A program made the position numbers and the translations under genes. From contig NZ_ASWO01000007.1 of the NCBI RefSeq assembly GCF_000407605.1, positions 1-64,000 on the forward strand: a stretch of DNA of 64,000 nucleotides. Reading direction: 5' to 3'. The notes beneath the pieces are model-generated. The model did not search any database, was not told where the DNA came from, and saw only the letters and a program-made list of their open reading frames with translations. The DNA is from Enterococcus sulfureus ATCC 49903 (GTDB lineage: Bacteria > Bacillota > Bacilli > Lactobacillales > Enterococcaceae). Position 1 is the first letter of the stretch. Each line of letters starts with the position of its first letter. Of this stretch, positions 39,447 through 48,341 are shown in pieces.

Positions 39447-40811
39447 TCAACTTAAACTTTTTTGTTTTTCATATCGTGTCAACCAGAAAAATAATCCCAG
39501 GTCGAGGACAAGTACGACAAAAATAAAGAAGAAGCCAGAATAAAATCCAGTAAATTGTGTTTTGGTGTGATCACTTGCTACAATCGCTGCTACGATAGAA
39601 GTTCCCACAGCACCAGCAAATTGTTGGAGTGTATTGAATAATGCATTTCCATCGGCTTGATCTTTAAGATCCAATCGTTGTAAGCCATTTGTCATAATAT
39701 TTGGCATACTAATCGACATACCAAGTGTAAAGAACATATAAATACCAGCTAGTCCCATACTAGTACTATAACTTAGCAGCGTAACGAATAGTATCCCACT
39801 GATCATTTGGAAGATCAATCCAGCTGCAATCGGTTTTTTCGCTCCAAAGCGATCGTATAGTAGTCCTCCTACTGGTGCTAGTAGTGCACCTAAAAAGGCT
39901 CCTGGAAACATCGTGATTCCTGAAATAAAGGAAGATTGATGCAATACGATTTGGACCATATTTGGAATTAAAAATGAAAACGACAATACCGCAAATTGCC
40001 CGATAAAATACTGTCCTAAGTGTAGATTAAAATCTAAACGTTTAAATAGTTTAAGTTGTAAAATCGGTTGTGCTTGTTTTTTATAATGTACAATAGCTAA
40101 AATAGTTCCTAGAATCACCATTGCTACGTAAATAAAGATTTGACTACCGATATGTTGAAACTCGGTAAAGATCATAATCAACCCGACGAGCACTACTGAA
40201 ATATAGATCCAACCTAGACTATCGAATTTAGGTTTTGTAGTAGGTGTTTTTTGTTCAATCGCGTACATTCCTAAAATATAAGCGAACACCAAGATTGGAA
40301 TAATTAAATAAAAGACTGCTCGCCAGCCCAAACTATCCACCAAGATCCCACCATACGTTGGTCCAATAGCCGGAGCGATCGCCGTAACAAAATTTCCGAT
40401 CCCCATCAACAATCCTAATTTTTTACGAGGTGCTTGTTCTAAAATAATATTAAACATCATCGGTAAACTAATACCCGTTCCGACTCCTTGTAAAATTCGA
40501 CCGAAGATTAAAATTGGCAATGTAGGTGCGACTACATCGATGACCAATCCCCCAATAAAGAAAAGTGCGGCAACCGTAAATAATTGTTTTAATAGAAAGC
40601 GGCGTTTTAAATAGGCAGATAACGGCATCATGACAGCCAGCATCAAGAGATAAGCTGTGGTTAACCATTGTAATTGTGAAAGTGGTGCATCAAAAAGCTC
40701 CATAAGTCTTGGGAACGTTACATTCATTGCAGTCTCGATCAATACCCCTGCGAATGAAAAAATCCCCGTTGCCAAGATGGCAAATACTAATTTTTTACTT
40801 GTTTTCTCCAT
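39447..40811 (-). CDS. MFS drug efflux permease, DHA2 (EmrB/QacA) family
   Basis: Multidrug:proton antiporter, 454 residues with about 14 hydrophobic segments. ETAMNVTFPRLMELF and TTAYLLMLAVMMPLSAYL in the first segments (motif D1 region), LIFGRILQGVGTGISLPM (motif B with the proton-coupling Arg) and NFVTAIAPAIGPTYGGILVD (motif C of drug exporters) are clear. The ATG at 40811 has GGGGGAG upstream; the longer frame to 40886 is not supported. A leader of about 200 bases precedes it. Confidence 0.9.
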   Translation of the reverse strand: MEKTSKKLVFAILATGIFSFAGVLIETAMNVTFPRLMELFDAPLSQLQWLTTAYLLMLAVMMPLSAYLKRRFLLKQLFTVAALFFIGGLVIDVVAPTLPILIFGRILQGVGTGISLPMMFNIILEQAPRKKLGLLMGIGNFVTAIAPAIGPTYGGILVDSLGWRAVFYLIIPILVFAYILGMYAIEQKTPTTKPKFDSLGWIYISVVLVGLIMIFTEFQHIGSQIFIYVAMVILGTILAIVHYKKQAQPILQLKLFKRLDFNLHLGQYFIGQFAVLSFSFLIPNMVQIVLHQSSFISGITMFPGAFLGALLAPVGGLLYDRFGAKKPIAAGLIFQMISGILFVTLLSYSTSMGLAGIYMFFTLGMSISMPNIMTNGLQRLDLKDQADGNALFNTLQQFAGAVGTSIVAAIVASDHTKTQFTGFYSGFFFIFVVLVLDLGLFFWLTRYEKQKSLS

Positions 40812-40866
40812 CGTACGTCTCCCCCTTTTGTCTTGTAGATGATCGACCAATTTTTGGGATAGCACT

Positions 40867-40896
40867 AAAAAAGCTTTCGTATACAAAGACTTTTTT
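40867..40896 (-). other. A/T-rich hairpin in the MFS gene leader
   Basis: On the minus strand AAAAAAG-T-CTTT and AAAGCTTTTTT pair around GTATACG, leaving a run of T at the 3' side, about 55 bases before the start codon. It looks like a weak terminator and could be part of an attenuator. Confidence 0.4.
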
Positions 40897-41021
40897 ATTA
40901 CGTTTTCTCGCCAGCAAATAAAGCGTTTTCTCTAACATACAGTATGAAAAAACAAATCTGACTTCTGGTTTCTTGTATCGCCATAACTGAAGCCCTGTCA
41001 ACTAAAGTTCGTACAGAAACC

Positions 41022-41050
41022 ATTCTAATTAGTTCTAATTTTAAAGTCAA
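41022..41050 (-). promoter_or_regulatory. promoter of the MFS efflux gene
   Basis: TTGACT (41045-41050), 17-base spacer, TAGAAT (41022-41027). The spacer and -10 contain the dyad TTCTAATTAGTTCTAA, so a repressor could bind here. A second candidate, TTGACA (40996-41001) with ATACAA 17 bases on, lies downstream. Confidence 0.65.
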
Positions 41051-41053
41051 TCA

Positions 41054-41094
41054 AAAAAAAGAAGGCGGAATATTCTCACAGTTCCGACCTTCTT
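41054..41094 (-). terminator. terminator after the LysR gene
   Basis: AGAAGGTCGGAA and TTCCGCCTTCT form a stem of about 11 bp (one mismatch) around a 10-base loop, followed by T8 on the minus strand. Confidence 0.9.
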
Positions 41095-41097
41095 TTC

Positions 41098-42003
41098 TTA
41101 TTTTTCGCAATCGCGTAAATATTCATCTAGATACGTTAAAAATTGCTGTGCCAATTCGCTAAATTGATGATTTTTTTTCTTGATCAAAACCAATTCATTT
41201 TGATCTTCATTTTCTAAAGGAATCAATACAATTCGTTGATGCTCTGGATATTTTACTAAACCAGAACCAGAACCATACGCTTGTGTTTCATTTAAAATTC
41301 CAACTAGCGTAGCACGATCTGTAGTATGGATCACTTGATTGGCATCAAAAAAATCTAAAATATCTTCTGAAAAATAGGTATAATGATTTTCTTCTTGGGT
41401 AAAGCGAACTTGAGGGTAAGGTTCTAGATCCGCTACTGTTAATGTTTTTTTCTGGCTTAGCGGATGATTTTCACTCAGGAAAATATGGGTTTGAAATGTC
41501 CCTAGTGTTTCATAACATAAGTCGCCACTTTCAATAATTCGAACTAAGGCTCGACGATTACGGTCATTAAAATACAAAATCCCTAGTTCACTACGAAAAT
41601 GTTCAACTTCTTGAATAATATTCATCGTCGTATTTTCATAGATTCGAAAATTAGTATACTCGGGAAACTCTTTGATCAAGCGACTGACCACATGGGATAG
41701 AAAATCATAATGTTGACTTGCAATCGAAAAGTGATGTGCTCGTTTTTCTGGTGATAAAAACCGAGTTTCTAGTAAATTGACTTGAGAAAGGACTTGTTGC
41801 GCATACTGCAAGAAATCTTTTCCTGTTGTGGTCAAAAATGCCCCGTGATTCGTTCGCTCAAATAACGAAACACCAATTTCGTTTTCTAGCTCTTTAATTG
41901 CATGTGACAAACTAGGCTGTGAGATATACAATTTTTTAGCGGCTTCGCGAAAGCTACCGTTATTGGCAATCGCCACAACGTAACGCATTTGTTGGATATT
42001 CAT
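41098..42003 (-). CDS. LysR-family transcriptional regulator
   Basis: 301 residues. N-terminal helix-turn-helix MNIQQMRYVVAIANNGSFREAAKKLYISQPSLSHAIKELE, then an effector-binding domain from about residue 90. It is of the CynR/CidR-like group. The gene starts 19 bases after the M20 amidohydrolase and is followed by a terminator, so the two form a unit: the regulator is downstream in the same operon rather than divergent. The inducer is unknown. Confidence 0.88.
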   Translation of the reverse strand: MNIQQMRYVVAIANNGSFREAAKKLYISQPSLSHAIKELENEIGVSLFERTNHGAFLTTTGKDFLQYAQQVLSQVNLLETRFLSPEKRAHHFSIASQHYDFLSHVVSRLIKEFPEYTNFRIYENTTMNIIQEVEHFRSELGILYFNDRNRRALVRIIESGDLCYETLGTFQTHIFLSENHPLSQKKTLTVADLEPYPQVRFTQEENHYTYFSEDILDFFDANQVIHTTDRATLVGILNETQAYGSGSGLVKYPEHQRIVLIPLENEDQNELVLIKKKNHQFSELAQQFLTYLDEYLRDCEK

Positions 42004-42022
42004 GTTGGTTCTCCTTTACGGT

Positions 42023-43165
42023 TTAACTTGTAGGTGCTAAATAGGTTTTGGCTAATAAAACGAAATAATCCACCGCTTGAGAAATCATCGCATCATCTAC
42101 ACGAAAACGAGGATCGTGTAATTCATAAGGTCCTCCTGAACCAATCATGACAAAACTTCCAGGAATTTGTTCTTGATAATATGCAAAATCTTCGCCAATC
42201 GCTGTTTCTTTAACGATTTTTGTTTCGGTCATGACTTCTTTCGCACAAGTAAGCGATAGCGTAGTTAGTCTCTCGTCATTGAATACGGAAGGACAATTTC
42301 CATACCAAAGCAACTCGATTTCTACTTCATGCAAGCGCGCTAAGCTATCTAAAATCGTTCGAATTCGCGCTTCGATATACGTTCGATTTTCACGACTAAA
42401 TGTACGAACAGTTCCTTCTAACATCGCTTGTTCTGGAATCACATTCCATGTACTCCCACTATGAACTTGCGTAATACTAACGACCGCATGGGAATCGGGT
42501 GTAATTTCACGACTGACTAATGGCTGAAATGCTTGAATGATCTGTGCGATAACTAACATAGGATCTCGCCCTTCATGAGGTTTTGCCGCGTGAGCACCTC
42601 TGGCTTTGATTTGGATCTCAAATCGATCTACAGCCGCAGTCAAAGCGCCTGATTTCGTTCCTAACGTCCCAACGGGTAAAGAAGGATCGTTATGAAAACC
42701 AAAAATCGCTTCAACCTCGTTTAAACTGCCACTTTCTAAAACGGCTTTCGCCCCTACACCAGTTTCTTCTGCTGCTTGAAATAAAATCTTTACTTCGCCA
42801 TGAAGATTCGACTTTTGTTCTTGTAATAAAATGGCTGCACCTAAAAGAACGCTCGTATGTAGATCGTGTCCGCAAGCATGCATGACACCTGGATATTCCG
42901 AAGCATAAGACACTCCTGATTGTTCCAAAATCGGTAATGCATCAATATCGGCACGTAAAGCGATCGTTTTTCCAGGATGATCCCCTTTTATATTTGCGCA
43001 AAGTCCCGTTTTTAAGCCTGTATCCAGACAATCAATTCCATTTTTTTCTAAAACGTTTCTGATTTTTTCAGTTGTGTTGAACTCTTGATTTGATAATTCT
43101 GGAAAGCGATGCATCTCTTGTCGAAACTTAATTAAAAACTTCTCTAGTTCACTTCGATCGATCAT
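42023..43165 (-). CDS. M20-family amidohydrolase (N-acyl amino acid deacylase type)
   Basis: 380-residue dinuclear metallohydrolase. Metal-ligand and catalytic blocks are seen: RADIDALPI, MHACGHDLHTSVLLG (His/Asp), FQAAEETGVGAKAVLESG (Glu-Glu), FGFHNDPSLPVGTLG and the dimerisation domain ARGAHAAKPHEGRDPM. This is the HipO/YtnL/N-acetyl-amino acid deacetylase group. GAGGAGG precedes the ATG. The B. subtilis organosulfur operon includes such a deacetylase (ytnL/sndA), which the operon at 22.6-30.1 kb lacks; this gene may supply it. Confidence 0.87.
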   Translation of the reverse strand: MIDRSELEKFLIKFRQEMHRFPELSNQEFNTTEKIRNVLEKNGIDCLDTGLKTGLCANIKGDHPGKTIALRADIDALPILEQSGVSYASEYPGVMHACGHDLHTSVLLGAAILLQEQKSNLHGEVKILFQAAEETGVGAKAVLESGSLNEVEAIFGFHNDPSLPVGTLGTKSGALTAAVDRFEIQIKARGAHAAKPHEGRDPMLVIAQIIQAFQPLVSREITPDSHAVVSITQVHSGSTWNVIPEQAMLEGTVRTFSRENRTYIEARIRTILDSLARLHEVEIELLWYGNCPSVFNDERLTTLSLTCAKEVMTETKIVKETAIGEDFAYYQEQIPGSFVMIGSGGPYELHDPRFRVDDAMISQAVDYFVLLAKTYLAPTS

Positions 43166-43202
43166 AGTCTTCCTCCTCTACTGGATGTATGAAATTGTTT
43201 CT

Positions 43203-43232
43203 ATCATACGCAAATAAGTTAAGCCTTGTCAA
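43203..43232 (-). promoter_or_regulatory. promoter of the amidohydrolase-LysR operon
   Basis: TTGACA (43227-43232), 18-base spacer, TATGAT (43203-43208), on the minus strand about 38 bases before the ATG. Confidence 0.7.
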
Positions 43233-43384
43233 TTTGTTCTGTAAAAAAAGATTAAAAAATAATGATAGTTCTTATTCTAATTTTAGATATCAAGACTTAA
43301 AATTGCGATTTTTTAGTTAAATAGGGTAAACTTATCACAACACAAATTTTAATTGATAACAACTTACGTAATGGAGGAAATGCT

Positions 43385-44863
43385 ATGACAAAAAAATTGA
43401 TACTTCAAGGCTTTGAATGGTATTTACCAGCAGATGGCAACCATTGGAATCTCTTGGCAGAAAAAAGTAAGGAATTAAAAACATTAGGATTTACAGGCGT
43501 TTGGATGCCCCCTTCTTCTAAAGCTGCTGAAGGAAAAAACGATGTTGGTTATGGTGTATACGATCGCTACGACTTAGGTGAATTTGATCAAAAAGGGACG
43601 GTTCCAACGAAATATGGAACAAAAGAAGAATACTTGCATGCGATCTCGGCTTTAAAAGAAGCTGGCTTAGAAGTATTTGCTGATATCGTTTTTAATCAGA
43701 TGTTAGGTGCAGATGAAACCGAAAAAGTTCCTGCTACGAAATACAATTCAGATAATCGAAATGAAGAAATCAGTGATGAATTAGAAATCGAGGCTTGGAC
43801 GAAATTTACCTATGAAGGCCGTAATAAGCAATATAGTGATTATGTTTGGACCTGGAAAAACTTTTCTGGAATCGATTATGATGAACGAACAAACAGCCAT
43901 GCGATCTTTAACTTTGCAGATAAGGGTTGGGATGATGCAGTAGACGATGAAAATGGGAACTTTGATTATTTGATGGGTTGCGATTTAGATATGAATAATG
44001 AAGAAACACATCAAGAATTGGAAAAATGGGGACAATGGTTCTATGATCAAACAAATGTTGACGGCTTTCGTTTAGATGCGGTCAAACATATTGAATTTTC
44101 TTATTTTGTCGATTGGTTATCTAATCGTAACGAGCAAGCTGGTCGTGAATTGTTTGTAGTCGGAGAATACTGGGCAAACGAAGTCGATAAACTAGAAGAT
44201 TATTTAAAATCAAGTGGAAATATGATCCATTTATTTGATGTCCCTCTACATTTCAACTTCTTTGAAGCTGCTCAATCTAATGGCGAATACAATATGACAG
44301 AAATTTTCAATAATACCTTAATCCAATCTCAACCTGACTTTGCGGTAACTTTTGTCGACAATCATGATACACAAAAAGGACAAAGCTTAGAATCATGGGT
44401 GGAAGGCTGGTTTAAGCTACATGCTTACTCTTTGATCTTATTGCGTAAAGAAGGAATTCCTGTTGTTTTTTGGGGTGATCTATATGGGATGCCTTCACAA
44501 GAAGTCGAACCAGTTGGGGAAGCTTTAGAAGCATTGATGTATGCACGTACACATTTATTAAATGGCCAACAAGTCGATTATTTCGATGATGCATCGATTA
44601 TTGGTTGGACAAGTTTAGGCGAAGAAGAACAAGAAGATGCGGGCATGGCTGTCTTGATGACCAATACCACTGGTGGTTGGAAAAAAATGACGATCCATCC
44701 TCGTTTTAGCGGAAAAACATTTGTTGATATTTTAGGTCATAATGAAGAAAAAGTCGTGCTAGATGAAACAGGTAGTGCGGATTTTCCTGTAAATGATGGT
44801 CAAATTTCTGTTTATGTTCAAGAAGACTTTGCCAAAAAATTTGCACAACGACACACTAATTAA
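43385..44863 (+). CDS. amyS: cytoplasmic alpha-amylase, GH13 subfamily 5 type
   Basis: Hydrolyses internal alpha-1,4 bonds of glucans or maltodextrins; no signal peptide, so intracellular. 492 residues. Catalytic regions: II GFRLDAVKH (nucleophile Asp), III VVGEYW (acid/base Glu), IV FVDNHD (transition-state Asp). Region I reads FADIVFNQMLGADETE, where most GH13_5 enzymes have Asn-His; a Gln replaces the His. The N-terminal LQGFEWYLP and VGYGVYDRYDLGEF are typical. ATGGAGGAAATGCT: GGAGG lies before the ATG. It stands alone with a terminator; no maltose uptake genes are next to it. Confidence 0.9.
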   Translation: MTKKLILQGFEWYLPADGNHWNLLAEKSKELKTLGFTGVWMPPSSKAAEGKNDVGYGVYDRYDLGEFDQKGTVPTKYGTKEEYLHAISALKEAGLEVFADIVFNQMLGADETEKVPATKYNSDNRNEEISDELEIEAWTKFTYEGRNKQYSDYVWTWKNFSGIDYDERTNSHAIFNFADKGWDDAVDDENGNFDYLMGCDLDMNNEETHQELEKWGQWFYDQTNVDGFRLDAVKHIEFSYFVDWLSNRNEQAGRELFVVGEYWANEVDKLEDYLKSSGNMIHLFDVPLHFNFFEAAQSNGEYNMTEIFNNTLIQSQPDFAVTFVDNHDTQKGQSLESWVEGWFKLHAYSLILLRKEGIPVVFWGDLYGMPSQEVEPVGEALEALMYARTHLLNGQQVDYFDDASIIGWTSLGEEEQEDAGMAVLMTNTTGGWKKMTIHPRFSGKTFVDILGHNEEKVVLDETGSADFPVNDGQISVYVQEDFAKKFAQRHTN

Positions 44864-44864
44864 A

Positions 44865-44907
44865 CAAAAAAAGACTGTGACAGAAGTCTGTCACAGCCTT
44901 TTTTTTC
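44865..44907 (+). terminator. terminator after the amylase, repeated hairpin type
   Basis: CTGTGACAG and CTGTCACAG form a 9-bp stem with an AAGT loop and T8. The stem is identical to that at 22556-22581. Confidence 0.9.
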
Positions 44908-44917
44908 ACTACTAGGT

Positions 44918-44956
44918 TTTACAATCTAGTTATGCTTTGCTATACTATATAGTATA
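44918..44956 (+). promoter_or_regulatory. promoter with PadR-type operator
   Basis: TTTACA (44918-44923), 17-base spacer, TATACT (44941-44946). The -10 is part of the perfect 16-base palindrome TATACTATATAGTATA (44941-44956), the kind of site bound by PadR-family repressors, so autorepression is likely. Confidence 0.8.
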
Positions 44957-44978
44957 ACATAGTAGAAAGGAGCTCGTT

Positions 44979-45314
44979 ATGAACAATAGTCAACTCCTAA
45001 AAGGAACTCTAGAAGGATGTGTCTTAGCTATTTTAAATACAAAAGAAGTTTATGGGTATGAACTTGTTTATTTGCTACGCCAAAAAGGTTTCAATCAAGT
45101 TGTTGGCGGAACGATCTATCCCCTTTTACAAAAATTAGAACGTCAAGGTTGCGTGACGAGTATCAAGCGACCTTCAGAGGATGGACCTGATCGAAAATAC
45201 TATACGCTGACGGCAAAAGGCCAACAACAGCTCGCTCAATTTGATAAAGAATGGCAAACATTGACGACCATCGTAGCTGATTTATTACATACAAACCAGG
45301 AGGAACAAGAATGA
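44979..45314 (+). CDS. PadR-family transcriptional regulator
   Basis: 111 residues, short PadR subtype. LKGTLEGCVLAILNTKEVYGYELVYLLRQKGF and VVGGTIYPLLQKLERQGCV form the winged helix; DGPDRKYYTLTAKGQQQL is the family wing sequence, followed by a C-terminal dimerisation helix. AAAGGAG lies before the ATG. It overlaps the next gene by 4 bases. It probably represses its own operon through the palindrome over the -10 box; the inducer is unknown. Confidence 0.9.
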   Translation: MNNSQLLKGTLEGCVLAILNTKEVYGYELVYLLRQKGFNQVVGGTIYPLLQKLERQGCVTSIKRPSEDGPDRKYYTLTAKGQQQLAQFDKEWQTLTTIVADLLHTNQEEQE

Positions 45315-46129
45315 CTGAAACAAATGTGTTAATTGAACAAAATAATGAGCTACGCAAGCAGTTAAATCAAGAAAATGAACTCTATTATGAAGATCTACTC
45401 GTTTATTTTCGTTTAAAAGGTTGGTTAATTGAAGATCAACTCGTTGAACAAGCATTATTGGATATTCTACAAGATATTCTGACTGCGCAAAAAGCTGGTG
45501 AAACGGCTAGCGAATTTTTCGGTCAAACGCCACAAGAATACGCAGATGCTCTATTAAAAAGCCTACCTAAAGCGACTGTCAAACAGGTGATGTCATTCAT
45601 TGGATTGACTTTTGGTATCTTAACTTTCTTTAGTTTTATCGGCCAGTTTACTACGGGTGTCAATCGCTTTAGCTTAGCGATTTTACTCATCAATGGTATA
45701 ACTAGTGTTTTAGCTGTAGGCAGTTTGTTATGGTTTATCCAAACCTCTATCTATACGAAAAAAGCAAAATGGGTAAGTACTTTATTGATTTTTGTGATAA
45801 CCTTTTTACTGTTTTCTTTCTTTTTATTTTCACAATGGTACTTTCGCTCTTGGTGGGAAATTTCCCTTCCACATGAACTCATTATTGCAGCCTTAACGAT
45901 TATTTTAATTCTACTTACGATCTTTTTACTGATAAAATTGAGTAAACAAGAAACGCATTCGATTTTGCTAGGCGTCAGTCCCTTTCTTTATGTCAATGGC
46001 TTAGTCAGTATTTATAACCAATTTGCAGCACTATCTTTTTCAAGCTTTATGAACACTACACTACAACTGGTGCTGATTTTGGGGAGTGCGGCTATTTCTT
46101 ATTTCTTACTATTTCGATTTAGCAAATAA
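45311..46129 (+). CDS. membrane protein paired with PadR regulator (DUF1129/DUF1048-like)
   Basis: 272 residues. The first 95 are soluble and helical (ELRKQLNQENELYYEDLLVYFRLKGW...), as in small domains often found beside PadR genes, followed by about six hydrophobic segments from residue 95 to the end. The ATG overlaps the PadR stop (ATGA) with AGGAGGA upstream. PadR-coupled membrane proteins of this shape occur widely in Lactobacillales, and some act in envelope stress, but no function can be assigned from sequence. Confidence 0.75.
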   Translation: MTETNVLIEQNNELRKQLNQENELYYEDLLVYFRLKGWLIEDQLVEQALLDILQDILTAQKAGETASEFFGQTPQEYADALLKSLPKATVKQVMSFIGLTFGILTFFSFIGQFTTGVNRFSLAILLINGITSVLAVGSLLWFIQTSIYTKKAKWVSTLLIFVITFLLFSFFLFSQWYFRSWWEISLPHELIIAALTIILILLTIFLLIKLSKQETHSILLGVSPFLYVNGLVSIYNQFAALSFSSFMNTTLQLVLILGSAAISYFLLFRFSK

Positions 46130-46165
46130 AAAGGTAGGCATTCTCAAAAAGAATGTCTACCTTTT
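46128..46165. terminator. bidirectional terminator between the PadR and arginine operons
   Basis: AAAAAGGTAGGCATTCT and AGAATGTCTACCTTTTT form a stem of about 16 bp with one mismatch and a CAAAA loop. Confidence 0.92.
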
Positions 46166-47175
46166 TACGTTAAGTCAGGAATGAACAAATCCCCTAGAGT
46201 TGCGGCCATGATCGCTTTGATTGCATGCATGCGATTTTCAGCTTGAGTAAATGCCAAAGAACGTTCACTAAGAAAGACATCATCTGTCACTTCTAATGCT
46301 TCGATACCTAAAGACGCAGCCAAAGCTTTCCCTTCTACTGTTTCTAAATCATGGAATGCTGGTAAACAATGCAAGAATATCGTGCGTTCATTTTTTGTGG
46401 CCTCTAGACAAGTTTGGTTTACTTGATAAGGAAGTAATTGAGTCAATCGTTTGTTCACGTCCACGTTTTCTCCCATAGAAATCCACACATCTGTGTACAA
46501 TACATCTGCGCCTAATACAGCTTCTTCTACATTTTCTGTAATCAAAAAAGTAGTATTTGGTGCAGCAAATTGTTTAGCTAACGCTACGACAGCTTGACTA
46601 GGCTGTAGCTCACGTGGTGCTGCGATATGGATATTTACACCTAAAATCGCACCTGTGACTAACAAACTATTGGCGACATTGTTTCGTCCATCACCCAAAT
46701 ACGTTAATGTCAAGTTTTCAAGTGTGCCAAAATGTTCCTTTATCGTCATAAAATCCGCTAACATTTGTGTCGGGTGCCACTCATCTGTTAGTCCATTCCA
46801 AACAGGAACTCCACTTGCTTGTGCTAACTCTTCTACGATAGTTTGAGAAAACCCACGATATTCAATGCCGTCAAACATACTTCCCAATACTTTTGCAGTA
46901 TCTGTGACAGACTCTTTTTTACCAAACTGAATATCAGATTTCCCTAAAAATTCTGGATGAGCTCCAAGGTCATTTGCCGCAACTGTGAATGCTGAACGGG
47001 TTCTAGTGGAGGTTTTTTCAAATAATAAAGCGATATTTTTTCCTTGCAAATACGGATGGGGAAGATGTTCTTGCTTCATTTTTTTTAAATGTAGGGAAAA
47101 ATCAATCAAGTATTCCCACTCATTTTTTGTAAAATCCGTTTCTTTTAAAAAGGATTTCCCTTGAAAATGACTCAT
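46165..47175 (-). CDS. argF: ornithine carbamoyltransferase
   Basis: Makes citrulline from ornithine and carbamoyl phosphate. The carbamoyl-phosphate loop [35 protein letters not shown] and the ornithine site HCLPAFHD are intact. 336 residues is normal. Its ATG overlaps the argD stop (ATGA). As the last gene of argCJBDF it is the biosynthetic enzyme; no arcA or arcC is present here. argG, argH and carbamoyl-phosphate synthase genes are not in the window. Confidence 0.95.
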   Translation of the reverse strand: MSHFQGKSFLKETDFTKNEWEYLIDFSLHLKKMKQEHLPHPYLQGKNIALLFEKTSTRTRSAFTVAANDLGAHPEFLGKSDIQFGKKESVTDTAKVLGSMFDGIEYRGFSQTIVEELAQASGVPVWNGLTDEWHPTQMLADFMTIKEHFGTLENLTLTYLGDGRNNVANSLLVTGAILGVNIHIAAPRELQPSQAVVALAKQFAAPNTTFLITENVEEAVLGADVLYTDVWISMGENVDVNKRLTQLLPYQVNQTCLEATKNERTIFLHCLPAFHDLETVEGKALAASLGIEALEVTDDVFLSERSLAFTQAENRMHAIKAIMAATLGDLFIPDLT

Positions 47176-48341
47176 ACACTCACCTCAGTTTTAACTGTAG
47201 AATAGACGATCACTTCTTTGATATGTTGGATCGCTTCGATCAATTGTGCGCCTTTGATTACTAGTGGAGGCAGTAAACGTAATGTATTTTGTTGGGCAGA
47301 TAACGTCAAGATCCCTTTTTGATGTAATTTCGCAATGACCTCTTGCACTGGAATGCTATCTTCTAATTGAATACCGACCATCAATCCTTTTCCCGTAATG
47401 GCGGTCACTCCTGGTAAGTCACGGAGTTCTTTTTCTAAGTAATACCAAAATAAGTGTGATTTTTGAACGACTGCTTCTAAAAAAGTTGGAGTCAAAATAT
47501 CGAGTACCGTATTTGCTGCTGTGAGTGCTAACGGGTTCCCACCAAATGTCGTCCCATGACTACCTGGGCCAAATGCGGATGATAACTTTTTCTTTCCCAT
47601 CATCGCACCAATCGGTAAGCCATTTGCTAATCCTTTGGCTACCGTAATAATATCCGGATCAAGTGCATAGTGCTCAAATGCGTATTGTTTTCCTGTTCGC
47701 CCCATGCCCGTTTGGACTTCGTCTACAATCAACAATACACCGTGTTCACAACACGTATCTTGTAACGCTTCTAACCAATCTGCATCTCCTGCGATCACGC
47801 CACCCTCACCTTGAATAATTTCTACAATGACCGCTGCTAATTCATCATGGATTAAATCTAATGAAGGATAGTCGTTGTATACACCAAATACGACATCTTC
47901 TAATAGTGGACCAAACCCTTCTTTGATCTGTTCATTTCCTGTGACCGATAGCGCTCCTGTCGTACGTCCATGAAACGAATGGGTAAATGATAAGACAGCT
48001 GTTTTTTGAGAGGCTTTGCGTGCTAATTTCAAAGCCGCTTCATTGGCTTCTGTTCCTGAATTACAAAAAAAGACAGCATAGTCTGGCGTTGGAACCAACT
48101 TAGTCGCCACTTCTTCTTGTAAAGAGCTTTGATATAAATTCGATGTATGCCAAATTTTACCTAATTGGGCTTGAACAGCTTGGTTCAACGTAGGGTGATT
48201 ATATCCTAAATTGCATACGCCAATACCACTCGTTAAGTCTAGATAGGCATTTGCTTGTTGATCATAGACCGTCACACCAGTTCCTTCTATTAGTTCAAAT
48301 GGATGTTGTTTATACGTTTGAAAAAGAGTTGTCATCGTCAT
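47172..48341 (-). CDS. argD: acetylornithine aminotransferase
   Basis: PLP enzyme converting N-acetylglutamate semialdehyde to N-acetylornithine with glutamate. Class III aminotransferase signature [39 protein letters not shown] with the PLP lysine; [18 protein letters not shown] and [10 protein letters not shown] upstream. 389 residues. ATG at 48341 or 48335 (both in frame, one AAAGGAA site serves either). It overlaps the end of argB by about 30 bases. Confidence 0.95.
   Translation of the reverse strand: MTMTTLFQTYKQHPFELIEGTGVTVYDQQANAYLDLTSGIGVCNLGYNHPTLNQAVQAQLGKIWHTSNLYQSSLQEEVATKLVPTPDYAVFFCNSGTEANEAALKLARKASQKTAVLSFTHSFHGRTTGALSVTGNEQIKEGFGPLLEDVVFGVYNDYPSLDLIHDELAAVIVEIIQGEGGVIAGDADWLEALQDTCCEHGVLLIVDEVQTGMGRTGKQYAFEHYALDPDIITVAKGLANGLPIGAMMGKKKLSSAFGPGSHGTTFGGNPLALTAANTVLDILTPTFLEAVVQKSHLFWYYLEKELRDLPGVTAITGKGLMVGIQLEDSIPVQEVIAKLHQKGILTLSAQQNTLRLLPPLVIKGAQLIEAIQHIKEVIVYSTVKTEVSV

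Noticed and set aside
40795-41001. 68-codon frame in the MFS leader
   Set aside because: TTG start coincides with a candidate -35 box and no ribosome binding site is present; kept only as a possibility in the findings.
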